From Buchnera aphidicola (Hyalopterus amygdali) (GTDB lineage: Bacteria; Pseudomonadota; Gammaproteobacteria; Enterobacterales; Enterobacteriaceae): 64,000 bases of DNA. The translations under genes were made by a program, and so were the position numbers. Shown here piece after piece: positions 9,884-19,966 of this stretch (its first letter is position 1; each line of letters begins with the position of its first letter). Under the pieces are notes generated by a model. It saw nothing but the letters and a program-made list of their open reading frames with translations, was not told where the DNA came from and made no database searches. Where the stretch lies: positions 558,001 to 622,000 of the forward strand of contig NZ_OZ060383.1 of NCBI RefSeq assembly GCF_964059015.1, in the 5' to 3' direction.

Positions 9884-11116
9884 TTAAAGCATATTTTTAC
9901 CATATTTCATATCAGACAAAGAAAAATATCTTGCAATAGTTTGTCCTATATCAGAAAAGGTATCTCGATGACCTAAAAAACGTATTTTTTTACTTGGAGA
10001 ATATATTAATATAGGAATATTTTCTCTAGTATGATCTGTTCCTTTCCACGTAGGATCGCATCCATGATCTGCAGTTAAAATAAATAAATCATTCTTTTTT
10101 ACTAAATCAAGCATTTGTGATAATCTAACGTCAAAAAATTCTAAACCTTTAGCGTATCCTGAAACATCACGACGATGCCCCCACATTGAATCAAAATCTA
10201 CAAAATTAGTAAATACAATAGTATTATTTTCAGCTATTTTCATTTGATCAATCGTAACATTACATAATTCTGTCAACCCATTAGCTTTAATACTTTTACT
10301 AATTCCTACTCCTGAATAAATATCTGAGACTTTTCCTATACCAATAACTTTACCAATCTTCTCTTGTATTAATTTTTCCATAAAAGTTAGAGAAGAAGGC
10401 TTTACTGAAAAATCCCGTCTATTTTTAGTTCTTTGAAAATTTAATTTATTTGTTCCAACAAAAGGTCTAGCTATAACTCGAGCTACTTTATATTTATTTT
10501 GATCCAGTATCATACGAACAGTTTTACATATTTTATATAATTTTGATAAGCCAAATGTAGTTTCATGACACGCTATCTGAAAAACAGAATCAGATGAAGT
10601 ATAAAAAATAGGTTTACCTGTTTTAATATGTTCTTCACCTAAATTTTTTATTATTTCTGTTCCAGAAGCATGACAGTTACCAAGAAAACCTGGTAATTTT
10701 AATTTTATTGAAATTTCTTTAGTTAATGGTAAGGGAAACGAACAATTTTTATCTTTGAAATAATACCAATCTCCTAAAAAAGGTGAACCAGCAATTTCCC
10801 AATGTCCAGAAGTAGTATCTTTTCCAGAAGACACTTCACTAGCAAAACCATAACTAGCAATAATATTATTTTCTTTTATTTGATTACTAAATCCTAATGG
10901 ATATTTTCCTGTAGAAGCATAATAGGATTGAACTATTCCCAATTTTTCTAGATTAGGAATATATAAAGGACCTTGTCGTTTTATATTAGCTTTATCTAAA
11001 AAACATTGTTTTGCTATATGTCCAAAAGTATCTGCACCAATATCATTAAATTTATACGCATCAGCGCTGGAACCTATACCGAAAGAATCTAAAATCATTA
11101 AAAAAACACGTTTCAT
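9884..11116 (-). CDS. deoB: Phosphopentomutase
   Basis: The 410-residue alkaline-phosphatase-superfamily mutase has the N-terminal metal/catalytic block [26 protein letters not shown] and the C-terminal metal ligands in [18 protein letters not shown]. It interconverts (deoxy)ribose-1-P and ribose-5-P. Length matches E. coli DeoB (407). It is transcribed ahead of deoD and 31 nt downstream of prfC, so prfC-deoB-deoD may be one unit. Confidence 0.96.
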   Translation of the reverse strand: MKRVFLMILDSFGIGSSADAYKFNDIGADTFGHIAKQCFLDKANIKRQGPLYIPNLEKLGIVQSYYASTGKYPLGFSNQIKENNIIASYGFASEVSSGKDTTSGHWEIAGSPFLGDWYYFKDKNCSFPLPLTKEISIKLKLPGFLGNCHASGTEIIKNLGEEHIKTGKPIFYTSSDSVFQIACHETTFGLSKLYKICKTVRMILDQNKYKVARVIARPFVGTNKLNFQRTKNRRDFSVKPSSLTFMEKLIQEKIGKVIGIGKVSDIYSGVGISKSIKANGLTELCNVTIDQMKIAENNTIVFTNFVDFDSMWGHRRDVSGYAKGLEFFDVRLSQMLDLVKKNDLFILTADHGCDPTWKGTDHTRENIPILIYSPSKKIRFLGHRDTFSDIGQTIARYFSLSDMKYGKNML

Positions 11117-11147
11117 TATTAATACCTAAAAAATTAAACAAGTATAT

Positions 11148-12746
11148 TTATTGTTCTCTTGTTTTATCAAAAAAAATATCATTATAAAGATTTTTAGTTA
11201 TGTTTAAATTAGCTTTATTGGGTGCTAAATATATTAATTGATTAAAACTATCTAAAGCTATATAAGACTTGTTTTTATTCACGAATTCAAAAATACTTTT
11301 TTTATTTTCTGATCTAATCCAACGTGCAATAAAAATATCTACTTTTCTATATGTTGCATCTATTTTATATTCAATATTTAAACGCTCGATAACAACATCA
11401 AATTGCAATACACCAATAGCACCTAAAATTATACTATTATTAATCATAGGACGTAATACTTGTATTGCACCTTCTTCTGATAATTGAAATAAACTCTTTT
11501 TTAATTTTTTTTGCTGTAATGGGTTTTTTAGAACAATACCTCGAAATACTTCTGGTGCAAAACTTGGAATACCAACAAATTGAATGTCTTCTCCTTCTGT
11601 AAAAGTATCTCCAATTTTTATTGTGCCATGATTATGTATTCCTATTACATCTCCTGGATATGCTTTTTCTACTATAAATCTATCACCAGCTAAAAAAGAA
11701 AATGCATCAGAAATAGTAATATTTTTTTTTGTTCTTACATGCCTCAACTTTATACCTTTTTTATATTTTCCAGAAACAATTCTCATAAAGGCTATTCGAT
11801 CGCGATGTTTTAAATCCATATTTGCTTGGATTTTAAATATAAAACCTGTTAATTTTTTTTCTTCAGGCTTCACTTTTCGTATATTAGTTTGACGATAAAC
11901 CGGAGAAGGAGCCCACTTTATTAAGCTTTCTAAAATATGATTAATACCAAAATTACCTAATGCACTACCAAAAAAAACAGGAGTCATATAACCTTTTAGA
12001 AATTTTTTTTTAATAAATTCTGGATATACATGAGTAATTAATTTTAATTCTTCATGAAATTGTATATTTAAATCTCTACCAATATATTCTTTTAAAGAAG
12101 GTTCATTTAAAAAACAACAAAATGATTTAGAATGAAAAAAATTAGATTTTTTAATTATATTTTTTTTATATAAATGAATCATTTTATCATGAAGATGATA
12201 AATACCTTTAAAACTTTTTCCACAGCTAATTGGCCAGGTGATTGGAGTACAATTTAACTTTAAATATTTTTCAATTTCATCTAAAATTTCTATTGGTTCA
12301 AGACTATCACGATCTAATTTATTAATAAAAGTAATAATAGGAGTATTATGTAAACGAGTCACATTCATTAGTTTTTTTGTTCTCTCTTCTATTCCTTTAG
12401 CTGCATCAATAACTAATAAACAACAATCAACTGCAGTAAGTATTCGATATGTATCCTCTGAAAAGTCTTCATGACCTGGAGTATCTAATAAATTTATTAA
12501 AATATTTTTATATGTAAATTGCATAACTGATGTAGTAACAGAAATTCCACGACGTTTTTCAATATTCATCCAATCTGATTTGGCATATTTACCATTTCCT
12601 CTACCTTTGATTGTACCAGTAGTACGAATGGCCTTTCCTAAAAGGAGCATTTTTTCAGTTACTGTTGTTTTTCCAGCATCCGGGTGAGAAATAATGGCAA
12701 AAGTTCGTCTTTTTTGTAATTCTAATTGATGATGTACATTACACAT
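11148..12746 (-). CDS. prfC: Peptide chain release factor 3 (RF3)
   Basis: The 532-residue translational GTPase has G1 HPDAGKTT (residues 21-28), G3 DTPGHEDF and G4 NKLDRD, followed by domains II-III. It releases RF1/RF2 from the ribosome after peptide hydrolysis. Length is almost the same as E. coli RF3 (529). No internal lesion is visible. In E. coli rimI and yjjG sit directly upstream; here the upstream side is a gene wasteland with a probable rimI ghost. Confidence 0.96.
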   Translation of the reverse strand: MCNVHHQLELQKRRTFAIISHPDAGKTTVTEKMLLLGKAIRTTGTIKGRGNGKYAKSDWMNIEKRRGISVTTSVMQFTYKNILINLLDTPGHEDFSEDTYRILTAVDCCLLVIDAAKGIEERTKKLMNVTRLHNTPIITFINKLDRDSLEPIEILDEIEKYLKLNCTPITWPISCGKSFKGIYHLHDKMIHLYKKNIIKKSNFFHSKSFCCFLNEPSLKEYIGRDLNIQFHEELKLITHVYPEFIKKKFLKGYMTPVFFGSALGNFGINHILESLIKWAPSPVYRQTNIRKVKPEEKKLTGFIFKIQANMDLKHRDRIAFMRIVSGKYKKGIKLRHVRTKKNITISDAFSFLAGDRFIVEKAYPGDVIGIHNHGTIKIGDTFTEGEDIQFVGIPSFAPEVFRGIVLKNPLQQKKLKKSLFQLSEEGAIQVLRPMINNSIILGAIGVLQFDVVIERLNIEYKIDATYRKVDIFIARWIRSENKKSIFEFVNKNKSYIALDSFNQLIYLAPNKANLNITKNLYNDIFFDKTREQ

Positions 12747-13985
12747 AGAGACTCATTTGAGTTTTTTATTATTAAAAATTTTAGATATAAAAAAATCTAG
12801 ATTTTTAAAAAAATACTAATTAGTTGTTTTGATTTATTTAAAAAAAAATAATAAATATAAATTAAATTGCATGTAATAAAAAATATTTATAATTAAATTA
12901 AAAAAAAAGTTTTTGTTAATGGAAAAATATATGTATTTTATATACAGGTAGTACAATTGGAATAAAAAATAACGATATGGATATATCTAATTTTTAGTTA
13001 TTTTCAAAAAATAATTGACTAATATGTTATATTTTTATGAAATAAATATTTCAAATTTTACTATTAAGGAATACAGTCTATTAATTGATTCATCGAATAT
13101 GAGTCTAATAGAATGGCAGAGCGATAGAAGATGAAATAAAAAATAATTATTATCAATACGACAATTTTATCATCCTTTGTAAAACTAAAAATATAGCATA
13201 TACTATCTCCTTTTTATAATTTATATTAGAAAATTTAGATAAACGAATAATAATAAATAGGATCTCAAATGCCTTTATTAGATATACAATTAGATAATTA
13301 AAAAATTTTTTTAATCTGTTATTCATTATAGCTTATCACCCTATTCAGGAAGTTACTCTCTTTTTTAATTATAATTTATATAGAAGAAATAGAAAAACTA
13401 AATTGCATGATAATCAATTAAATGATTTTTCTTCAAATAACTTAGAAAAATTATTAAGAATAAGTGATAAAATTTAATTTTTCATAAAAAAATAAAAAAA
13501 TAACTAAAGGCTTAAAAAATTTAAACTTAACTTATTATAATAAAAATATATTCAGGTAATTCTAAAAAAAATTATGAAAAAATTTTTTTAAGTGCTGTTA
13601 AAGCGCTAATTTTTATGTACTTCTAGTATAAAAAATACTACTTAAAATATAAATTTTTTAATAGAATTAGATATAGAATGAAAAAAATATCATTGTTATA
13701 AATTTAAAAAAATGTAAATTAGAAAAACGAATATGAATAGATATAAAACAGAAAATTCACTTATAAAGTGTGCGTTTTTCATAGATACGATTTAAAAATA
13801 GAAGCGGATTTGACTAAATTATACTTTTTATTCAGTCACAATTTTTTAATTAAAAAAAATCGTATTTAAATAAAAAATAATTTACGAGGTAAAATAAGTC
13901 GAAAATAAATACTTTTAAAAAGTAATATTTTAAGACTTATATAATTTTTATTAAAAAATTCATTTAAAATTTCTATAAAATTTTT
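12747..13985. other. 1.2-kb wasteland between prfC and nfuA
   Basis: This long stretch has no intact gene. It is not uniformly A/T: 13020-13480 and 13747-13869 contain codon-like runs with more G/C than typical spacer. The first part looks like a decayed rimI (listed separately). A second + strand open run at 13747-13869 (40 codons, containing FHRYDLKIEADLTKLYFLFS) has no family I recognise. A short run around 13548-13622 (NYEKIFLSAVKALIFMYF) is likewise unassigned. These may be remains of one or more further genes. Confidence 0.55.
13024..13390 (+). pseudogene. rimI: rimI-like remnant (ribosomal protein S18 N-acetyltransferase), decayed
   Basis: Plus-strand translation gives, in order, pieces that line up with E. 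coli RimI from memory. First is an ATG-started 36-codon run with NISNFTIKEYSLLI and MSLIEWQSD (RimI TISSLETTDLPAAY, HAFPWSE). Next is YDNFIILCKTKNIAYTISF (RimI YFNFQLTQNGKMAAFAITQ). Then come LENLDKR, RISNAFIRY (RimI VRASNAAAIALY) and FFNLLFIIAYHPIQE (RimI GFNEATIRRNYYPTTD). One frame change follows the first piece. In-frame stops interrupt the rest, and the acetyl-CoA-binding loop region is missing. In E. coli rimI is near prfC, which supports the call. Pairwise similarity is low, so this is an inference. Confidence 0.5.
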
Positions 13986-14563
13986 TTAATAAAAGGAATT
14001 TTTATCATGAAAATGATCAGTCTTATCAACAACTTTTTTTATTTCAGGAAAAAAAGATAATATTTTTTTTTCAACTATTTGTTTTAAAGTAGAACCAATC
14101 ATTGAACATCCATTACATCCCCCACTAAATTTTATTAAAGCCATATGATTTTCATCAATTTTAATTAAATTAACTTTTCCGCCGTGCATTGATAATTGAG
14201 GATTTATACTAATATTCAAAAAATTTTCTATTTTTCTTGTAAAGAAGATGTATTTTTATGCAAAATGTTTTTTGTAGCATATGGTGCTTTAAAAGTTAAA
14301 TGAGAACCTAGTTTATCTACTATTAAATCAATTTTAGAATTTTTTAAAAAACCAATAATAGATTTATCAACGTAAACAAAGAAATTCTCATATTTTATTT
14401 TTATATCAGATTCTTCTACTTCGTTCTTTTCACAATATGCTACTCCACATTCTGCATTATGAGTTCCTGGATTAATAATAAAAACACGTATTTGGGTTCC
14501 AATAGATTCTTTGGATAAAAGTGAAGTAAAATGATTTTGAGCATTTTTAGAAATAGTAATCAT
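13986..14563 (-). pseudogene. nfuA: NfuA Fe-S biogenesis protein, split by a one-base frameshift
   Basis: An N-terminal A-type-like domain (14563-14228, starting [16 protein letters not shown], with [12 protein letters not shown]) ends at a TAG. The C-terminal NifU-like domain continues in another frame ([22 protein letters not shown] with the CxxC cluster ligands) to 13986. Adding one A to the A5 run at 14231-14235 (minus strand) joins them as [15 protein letters not shown], giving about 192 residues like E. coli NfuA (191). NfuA carries a [4Fe-4S] cluster to client apoproteins. Both halves are otherwise well conserved, so the break is recent, compensated by slippage, or an assembly error. 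Confidence 0.85.
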
Positions 14564-14664
14564 TAACTTAAATTTAACTATAATTTTAATTATATATAAT
14601 ACTACTAACTTATTAAAATAAAAACAAGAATATTCTATATAAAAAATATTCTTTTGGAGAAAAA

Positions 14665-15433
14665 ATGCAACAATTTTATTGGAAAACTATTGGTAATGGC
14701 AATGTTAATATTGTTTTATTAAATGGATGGGGTTTTAATTCAGAAATATGGTTTTTTATAATAAAAAAATTAAATAATATATTTAAGTTTCATTTAATTG
14801 ACTTACCAGGAATAGGGGTAAATAGGCATATAGATCCTATGAAAATAAATGAAATAACTTCAATTTTATACAATAATATGAAAAAAAAATCAATTTTTTT
14901 AGGATGGTCAATAGGAGGATTAATTGCTAATCAATTCGCAATGTCATATCCAGAACGTGTATTAGGAATAATAAATGTAGCATCTTCTCCATGTTTTACA
15001 AAAAAAAAAATGGCCTGGAATAGAAAAAGAAAAAATATTTTATTTTTATAAAAATTTAACAAAAAATTATTATGAAACTATAATTAATTTTTTATATATA
15101 CAAATGATGGGATTAAAAAATCCTCCTAAAGACTTAAACTATTTAAAAAAAATATTATCTTATGCAGAACAACCAAATAATAAATCATTAAAAAACGGAT
15201 TAGAAATACTTCTTTCGACTGATTTAAGATACGAAAAAAATATATTTAAATTTCCATTTTTACGTATATATGGTTCATTAGATATTTTAGTTTCAAAAAA
15301 AATATGTAAAATACTTGATGAAAAATGGCCTGATTCTAGTTCTATTGTTATAGAAAAAGCTGCACACGCCCCATTTATTTCTCACAAAGAAAAATTTTGT
15401 TCTATTATATTAAAATTTATAAAATCTTTATAA
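14665..15433 (+). pseudogene. bioH: BioH pimeloyl-ACP methyl ester esterase, split by a one-base frameshift
   Basis: The first part (14665-15051) is an alpha/beta-hydrolase N-terminus with LNGWGFNSE, nucleophile elbow GWSIGG (Ser82, as in E. coli) and NVASSPCF. The frame is lost at an 11-A run (15000-15010). Downstream, the +1 frame reads WPGIEKEKIFYFYKNL and continues to 15433 with the acid (YGSLDIL) and the catalytic His (AAHAPFISH). Removing one A restores a protein of about 255 residues, E. coli size (256). BioH releases pimeloyl-ACP for biotin synthesis. The start has a GGAGAAAAA Shine-Dalgarno. In E. coli gntX separates bioH and nfuA; it is absent here. Confidence 0.87.
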
Positions 15434-15444
15434 AAGATATACTA

Positions 15445-15490
15445 TATAGACCCCAAAATATAATTGGGGCTATAAATATTTTTATTTTTT
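15445..15490 (+). terminator. Probable Rho-independent terminator of bioH
   Basis: CCCCAA (15451-15456) pairs with TTGGGG (15464-15469) around a 7-base A/T loop. The stem is extended after a one-base bulge by TATAG (15445-15449) with CTATA (15470-15474), and a T-rich tail (15477-15490) follows. It lies 12 bases past the bioH stop, between convergent bioH and ssb. The G/C block is conspicuous in this A/T background. Confidence 0.6.
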
Positions 15491-15998
15491 AAAAAGGTAT
15501 TTCATCATCAAAATCTATTTCCTCAGAATCAATTTTCTCTTGATTTGTTTGATTTTTTTCTAAATTCTTTGAAGAATTAGATCTTTCTAATTCTTTTGTT
15601 TTTAATATATTATTATTTTCGTTTGATATAATATTTTGAGAATTAGAATTACGATTACCTAACATTTGCATTGTACCGCCAATATTAACTACTACTTCTG
15701 TAGTATAACGTTCAAGACCATTCTGATCCTGCCATTTTCTAGTTTGAAGAGATCCTTCAATATATACTTGTGAACCTTTTCTTAAATATTCCCCAGCAAT
15801 TTCAGCTAACTTTCCAAATAAAACTATTCTATGCCATTCTGTTTTTTCTTTGCTTTCACCAGTATTTTTATCTTTCCAGTTTTCTGAAGTTGCAAGCGTC
15901 ATATTTACCACTGCATTACCATTAGGCATATAACGTACTTCAGGATCTTGACCTAAATGACCAATTAAAATTACTTTATTTACACCTCTGCTTGCCAT
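15489..15998 (-). CDS. ssb: Single-stranded DNA-binding protein
   Basis: I start at 15998 ([20 protein letters not shown], matching E. coli SSB), preceded by a GGAG Shine-Dalgarno; an in-frame ATG 36 bases further upstream is unlikely. The product has 169 residues. The OB-fold covers roughly residues 1-112, followed by a polar Asn/Ser/Glu-rich linker and the acidic tip DFDDEIPF, which recruits replication and repair partners. The tetramer coats ssDNA. It is the partner of DnaB and Rep, also in this window. Confidence 0.95.
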   Translation of the reverse strand: MASRGVNKVILIGHLGQDPEVRYMPNGNAVVNMTLATSENWKDKNTGESKEKTEWHRIVLFGKLAEIAGEYLRKGSQVYIEGSLQTRKWQDQNGLERYTTEVVVNIGGTMQMLGNRNSNSQNIISNENNNILKTKELERSNSSKNLEKNQTNQEKIDSEEIDFDDEIPF

Positions 15999-16979
15999 AA
16001 TACAAACTCCACTGATAAATTTAAAAAAACACATTATTAAGAAATTTTGAATTATTTATAGTATAAAAAATTATAAATATCTTATTTTATAAAACTAAAT
16101 ATATAGAAGTTACTTTATCAGTAATTCCCTATAATATTAGAAATATCAAAATTTTTTTAAAATATATTTTTGTGAAGTTAAATAAAAAAAAAATTTTATA
16201 AATTTAGGATACATTACAGATATTTAATCATAGGAAAAAAAATAATATTTACCTATAGATTAATATGCTATTTTAAATAATTCTTAATCTTCAAAAAATA
16301 ATTCAAAAATACAAAAAAATAACTTTTTATATTCAAAAAACATTAATAATTTTTAAAACATGATAATTATGTACTTCTAATATTAAAAGCTACTATATTT
16401 ATATAAATAAAAATGCTATTAGTTAATAAAAAACTTATATATTATAATGTCTTATTAATAATATAATAAATTAGATTAATTAAAATCCTATAATTTTTTT
16501 TTAAAAAATTTAAAACAGAAAAAATGTATAAAATTATGATAAAATTAAATTAAAAAAAAATTTTATAAGTATAAATTTTTTTATGTATTTATATATAATA
16601 TCTTTAATTATAAAAATTTATATAAAACTTAGCAAAATCTAATAAAAATATTAATTTAAACATTATTTAGTATATCAAAAAAAATATTCCCCTAAAAAAT
16701 ATTCCCCTAATATCAAGAATATTATTTTCAAAAAATAAACTAATAAAAATATTAAGGTATATATTTTTTAAAAAAAATTAAATACATAATTATTAATTAC
16801 ATCAAGATAATAATATAAAAATAAAAAATATTTTACATATTTCTAAATAAATAAAAATATAACAAGATATAAAACAATATAAAGAAATCTCGATTAGATT
16901 AGTTAGTAAATAGTCTATTTCTATAATACTAAAATATAATTTTACAATGATTTACTAAATAATGGTATATGCAATATAT
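15999..16979. other. Divergent ssb-dnaB intergenic region
   Basis: About 980 bases, almost all A/T, separate the divergently transcribed ssb and dnaB. The region has no open frame with a recognisable product. Visible structure is limited to a perfect 15-bp tandem duplication (16679-16708) and a short inverted pair (CATAGG ... CCTATAG, about 16229-16259). Promoters for both genes must be here but cannot be picked out by eye. Confidence 0.5.
16679..16708. repeat. Perfect 15-bp tandem duplication
   Basis: The unit AAAAAATATTCCCCT occurs twice head-to-tail (16679-16693 and 16694-16708). The CCCC block is unusual in this spacer. It lies about 270 bases upstream of dnaB. It could be a slippage product or a duplicated protein-binding site. 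Confidence 0.8.
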
Positions 16980-18359
16980 ATGGCGAAAAATAAATCATAT
17001 TTACATCAAATGAATAGATTAAAAATTCCACCTCATTCTTTAGAAGCGGAGCAATCAGTACTAGGTGGTTTAATGTTAGATAACGAACAATGGGATTCTG
17101 TTTCAGAACATGTAGTAGCAGATGATTTTTTTAGCAAACCCCACCGTTTGATATTTCAGGAAATGCAAAAATTATTGGACTCAGGACATCCTATTGATTT
17201 GATTACATTATCAGAATCTTTAGAACAAAAAGGAAAATTAGAAAGTGTAGGTAGATTTTCTTATTTAGCTGAATTATCAAAAAATACTCCTAGTACAGCA
17301 AATATTATTGCGTATGCTGATATAGTACGAGAAAGAGCAATAGTTAGAGAGATGATACTAGTCGCTAATAAAATAGCCAATGCTGGATATGACACGCAAG
17401 GTAGAAAAAGCGAGGAACTACTAGATTATGCAGAATCTAGTGTTTTTAAAATCGCTGAAAAACGTTTTAAAAAAGACTCTGGACCTAAGAATATCGAACA
17501 AATTCTTGATGAAACAGTTACTAGTATTGAAAAATTATTTTTATCACCCAATAATGGGGTAACAGGAATCAATACAGGATATCAAGACTTAAATAAAAAA
17601 ACATCAGGATTACAACCTTCTGAACTTATTATTATTGCAGCAAGGCCTTCTATGGGTAAAACTACTTTTGCAATGAATTTATGCGAAAACGCTGCTATGT
17701 TATATGAAAAACCAGTATTAATTTTTAGTTTAGAAATGCCTGGAGAACAGATTATGATGCGTATGTTAGCCTCATTATCTAGAGTAAATCAAGCACGTAT
17801 TAGAACTGGACAATTAAATGATGAAGATTGGTCTCGAATGTCTGGTACAATTAATGTTTTGCTTAAAAAAAAGAACATTTACATAGATGATTCTTCAGCT
17901 CTTACTCCAAGCGAAGTACGCTCTAGAGCACGACGTATTTATCGCGAAAATAATGGATTAACTTTAATTATGGTCGATTATTTGCAATTAATGAGAGTAC
18001 CGTCTCTGTCTGATAATCGCACTCTTGAAATTGCTGAAATATCTAGAACTTTAAAAGCATTAGCAAAGGAATTACAGGTACCTGTTATAGCTTTATCACA
18101 ACTAAATCGTTCTTTAGAACAAAGATCAGACAAAAGACCAGTAAATTCAGATTTGCGTGAATCTGGATCTTTAGAACAAGACGCAGATTTAATTATGTTT
18201 ATATATCGAGATGAAATATATCATGAAAATAGTGATTTTAAAGGTATTGCTGAAATAATAATAGGAAAACAACGAAATGGACCAATTGGAACAATTTGTT
18301 TAACATTTAATGGACATTGGTCTAGATTTGATAATTATTGTAGTTCTAAATACGATTAA
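16980..18359 (+). CDS. dnaB: Replicative DNA helicase DnaB
   Basis: The protein has about 459 residues (E. coli 471). It has an N-terminal DnaG-interacting domain (PPHSLEAEQSVLGGLMLDNE) and a RecA-like motor with Walker A ARPSMGKTT, Walker B LIMVDYLQLM, and SGSLEQDADLIMFIYRDE. It is the hexameric helicase at the replication fork. Start is uncertain: ATGs at 16962 and 16980 are both in frame and neither has a strong Shine-Dalgarno. I prefer 16980 (MAKNKSYLHQ). The gene stands alone after a long spacer. Confidence 0.95.
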   Translation: MAKNKSYLHQMNRLKIPPHSLEAEQSVLGGLMLDNEQWDSVSEHVVADDFFSKPHRLIFQEMQKLLDSGHPIDLITLSESLEQKGKLESVGRFSYLAELSKNTPSTANIIAYADIVRERAIVREMILVANKIANAGYDTQGRKSEELLDYAESSVFKIAEKRFKKDSGPKNIEQILDETVTSIEKLFLSPNNGVTGINTGYQDLNKKTSGLQPSELIIIAARPSMGKTTFAMNLCENAAMLYEKPVLIFSLEMPGEQIMMRMLASLSRVNQARIRTGQLNDEDWSRMSGTINVLLKKKNIYIDDSSALTPSEVRSRARRIYRENNGLTLIMVDYLQLMRVPSLSDNRTLEIAEISRTLKALAKELQVPVIALSQLNRSLEQRSDKRPVNSDLRESGSLEQDADLIMFIYRDEIYHENSDFKGIAEIIIGKQRNGPIGTICLTFNGHWSRFDNYCSSKYD

Positions 18360-18372
18360 AAATTAATCAATA

Positions 18373-18406
18373 GAATATAAATATATTTTTAAAAATATTT
18401 ATATTC
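18373..18406 (+). terminator. Hairpin after dnaB, weak terminator candidate
   Basis: A perfect 12-bp inverted repeat, GAATATAAATAT (18373-18384) with ATATTTATATTC (18395-18406), starts 14 bases after the dnaB stop. It is all A/T and lacks a long T-run, so it may act as an RNA-stabilising end rather than a classic terminator. Confidence 0.35.
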
Positions 18407-18555
18407 ATTAAAAAATAATAGGTAAATATAAGAATTTTTTTACATTCTTATGACTTTTTGTAGTTCAATAGTTAATTTTATTGCAATAAAATATATTTTT
18501 TATAATAATAAAATTATTTTTAAAAAAATTTAATTAATTTTGAAATAAAAAAAAT

Positions 18556-19548
18556 ATGAAAAAAAAACAAAATTTAAAAATTGGAATAGTAATGGATTCA
18601 ATTAAATTTATTAAAATCGAAAAAGACTCCAGTTTTGCTATTCTATTAGAAGCACAAGCAAGACAACATGAACTTTATTATATAGAAATAAATGATCTTT
18701 ATTTGAGAAAAGGTCAATCATACGCAACGGCAAAAATAATAGAAGTACAAAAAAAAGAAAAAAATTATTTTAATATAATTAAAAAAAAGGATATGTCATT
18801 AAATGAATTAGATGTAATTCTCATGCGTAAAGATCCTCCATTTAATACTGAATTTATTTATGCAACATATATTCTTGAACGAGCAGAAGAAAAAGGATTA
18901 TTAGTTATCAATAAACCAAAAAGTTTAAGAGATTGTAATGAAAAAATATTTATATCATGGTTTTCAAAATTTACTGCAGATACATTAGTAACAAGACAAT
19001 TATTAAAAATATATGACTTTTGGAAAGAAAAAAAAGATATTATCGTAAAACCATTAGATGAAATGGGAGGGAAAAACATTTTTCGAATTAAAAAAAATGA
19101 TCCTAATTTTTCTGTTATTATAGAAACACTTACACAGTATGAAAATAAATATTGTATGGTACAAACTTATCTTCCAGAAGTAAAAAATGGTGACAAAAGA
19201 ATTCTTATTATAAATGGTAAACCTATACCTTGGTGTTTAGCGAGAATACCGAAATGTGGAGAAACAAGAGCAAATTTAGCTGCAGGTGGAATAGGAAAAG
19301 TACAAAAATTGAGTAATGAAGATTGGGAAATAGCTAACTATTTAGGTCCAGTTTTAAAGAAAAAAGGATTAATTCTTGTCGGATTAGATATAATAGGAAA
19401 TAAATTAACAGAAATCAATGTTACAAGTCCAACATGTATTTGCGAAATCGAATCAAAAAAAAATATTTCCATTACAGGTGATTTAATAAACTATATTGAA
19501 AAAAAAATATATAAAAAGAGACTATCCAATGATAGTAATAGCTTTTGA
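18556..19548 (+). CDS. gshB: Glutathione synthetase
   Basis: The 330-residue ATP-grasp enzyme has VILMRKDPPFDTEFIY-like MRKDPPFNTEFIYATY, ERAEEKG, NKPKSLRDCNEK, and the ATP/metal site DIIVKPLDEMGG and EINVTSPTCI. It joins gamma-glutamylcysteine and glycine in the last step of glutathione synthesis. It is 14 residues longer than E. coli GshB, mainly a Lys-rich N-terminus and C-terminal tail. Its 3' end overlaps ruvX by 20 bases, as expected in a gshB-yqgF operon. Confidence 0.95.
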   Translation: MKKKQNLKIGIVMDSIKFIKIEKDSSFAILLEAQARQHELYYIEINDLYLRKGQSYATAKIIEVQKKEKNYFNIIKKKDMSLNELDVILMRKDPPFNTEFIYATYILERAEEKGLLVINKPKSLRDCNEKIFISWFSKFTADTLVTRQLLKIYDFWKEKKDIIVKPLDEMGGKNIFRIKKNDPNFSVIIETLTQYENKYCMVQTYLPEVKNGDKRILIINGKPIPWCLARIPKCGETRANLAAGGIGKVQKLSNEDWEIANYLGPVLKKKGLILVGLDIIGNKLTEINVTSPTCICEIESKKNISITGDLINYIEKKIYKKRLSNDSNSF

Positions 19549-19951
19549 TTTCGGATTAAAACATATCGGAGTTGCAGTTGGAGAAAATATTCTTAAAAAA
19601 GGCAGAGCTTTAAATAAATTATCTGTACATAATGGAAATCCAAATTGGAATAATATAAAAATATTGTTAAAAAATTGGCAGCCTCAATTTTTAGTTGTAG
19701 GGCTTCCACTAAATATGGACGGAACAAAACAAAAAATAACAAAAAAAGCAGAAAAATTTGCTTATCTATTAAAATATAAATTTAATATTATTGTTTTTTT
19801 ACATAACGAATGTTTAAGCACAAAAGAAGCTAGGTCATTAATATTTCACAAACATGGTTTTAAAGCACTACAAAAAAATAATATACATTCTATTGCAGCT
19901 GTCATTATACTAGAAAGTTGGTTTAACCATAATTCATTATTAGGAATTTAA
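19529..19951 (+). CDS. ruvX: RuvX/YqgF, RNase H-fold Holliday-junction resolvase-like protein
   Basis: I choose the ATG at 19529 (MIVIAFDFGLKHIGVAVGE), with an AAGAG Shine-Dalgarno at 19516-19520, giving 140 residues (E. coli 138). The family motifs FDFGxKxIGVA, VGLPLNMDG and AAVIILESWF are present. However, the segment usually HDERLS reads HNECLS, and the conserved acidic residue before the SxAA motif is His (NIHSIAA). Part of the metal-binding acid set therefore seems substituted. In E. coli YqgF is essential and linked to 16S rRNA maturation. It follows gshB and precedes yggS. Confidence 0.92.
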   Translation: MIVIAFDFGLKHIGVAVGENILKKGRALNKLSVHNGNPNWNNIKILLKNWQPQFLVVGLPLNMDGTKQKITKKAEKFAYLLKYKFNIIVFLHNECLSTKEARSLIFHKHGFKALQKNNIHSIAAVIILESWFNHNSLLGI

Positions 19952-19966
19952 AATAATTAATATAAT

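Noticed and set aside
13298-13477. Fragment resembling the C-terminal part of DNA polymerase III delta (HolA)
   Set aside because: A loose match was seen (…AYHPIQE…, spaced Arg/Leu residues), but the fit to RimI's C-terminus is better supported by order with upstream fragments and by the prfC neighbourhood.
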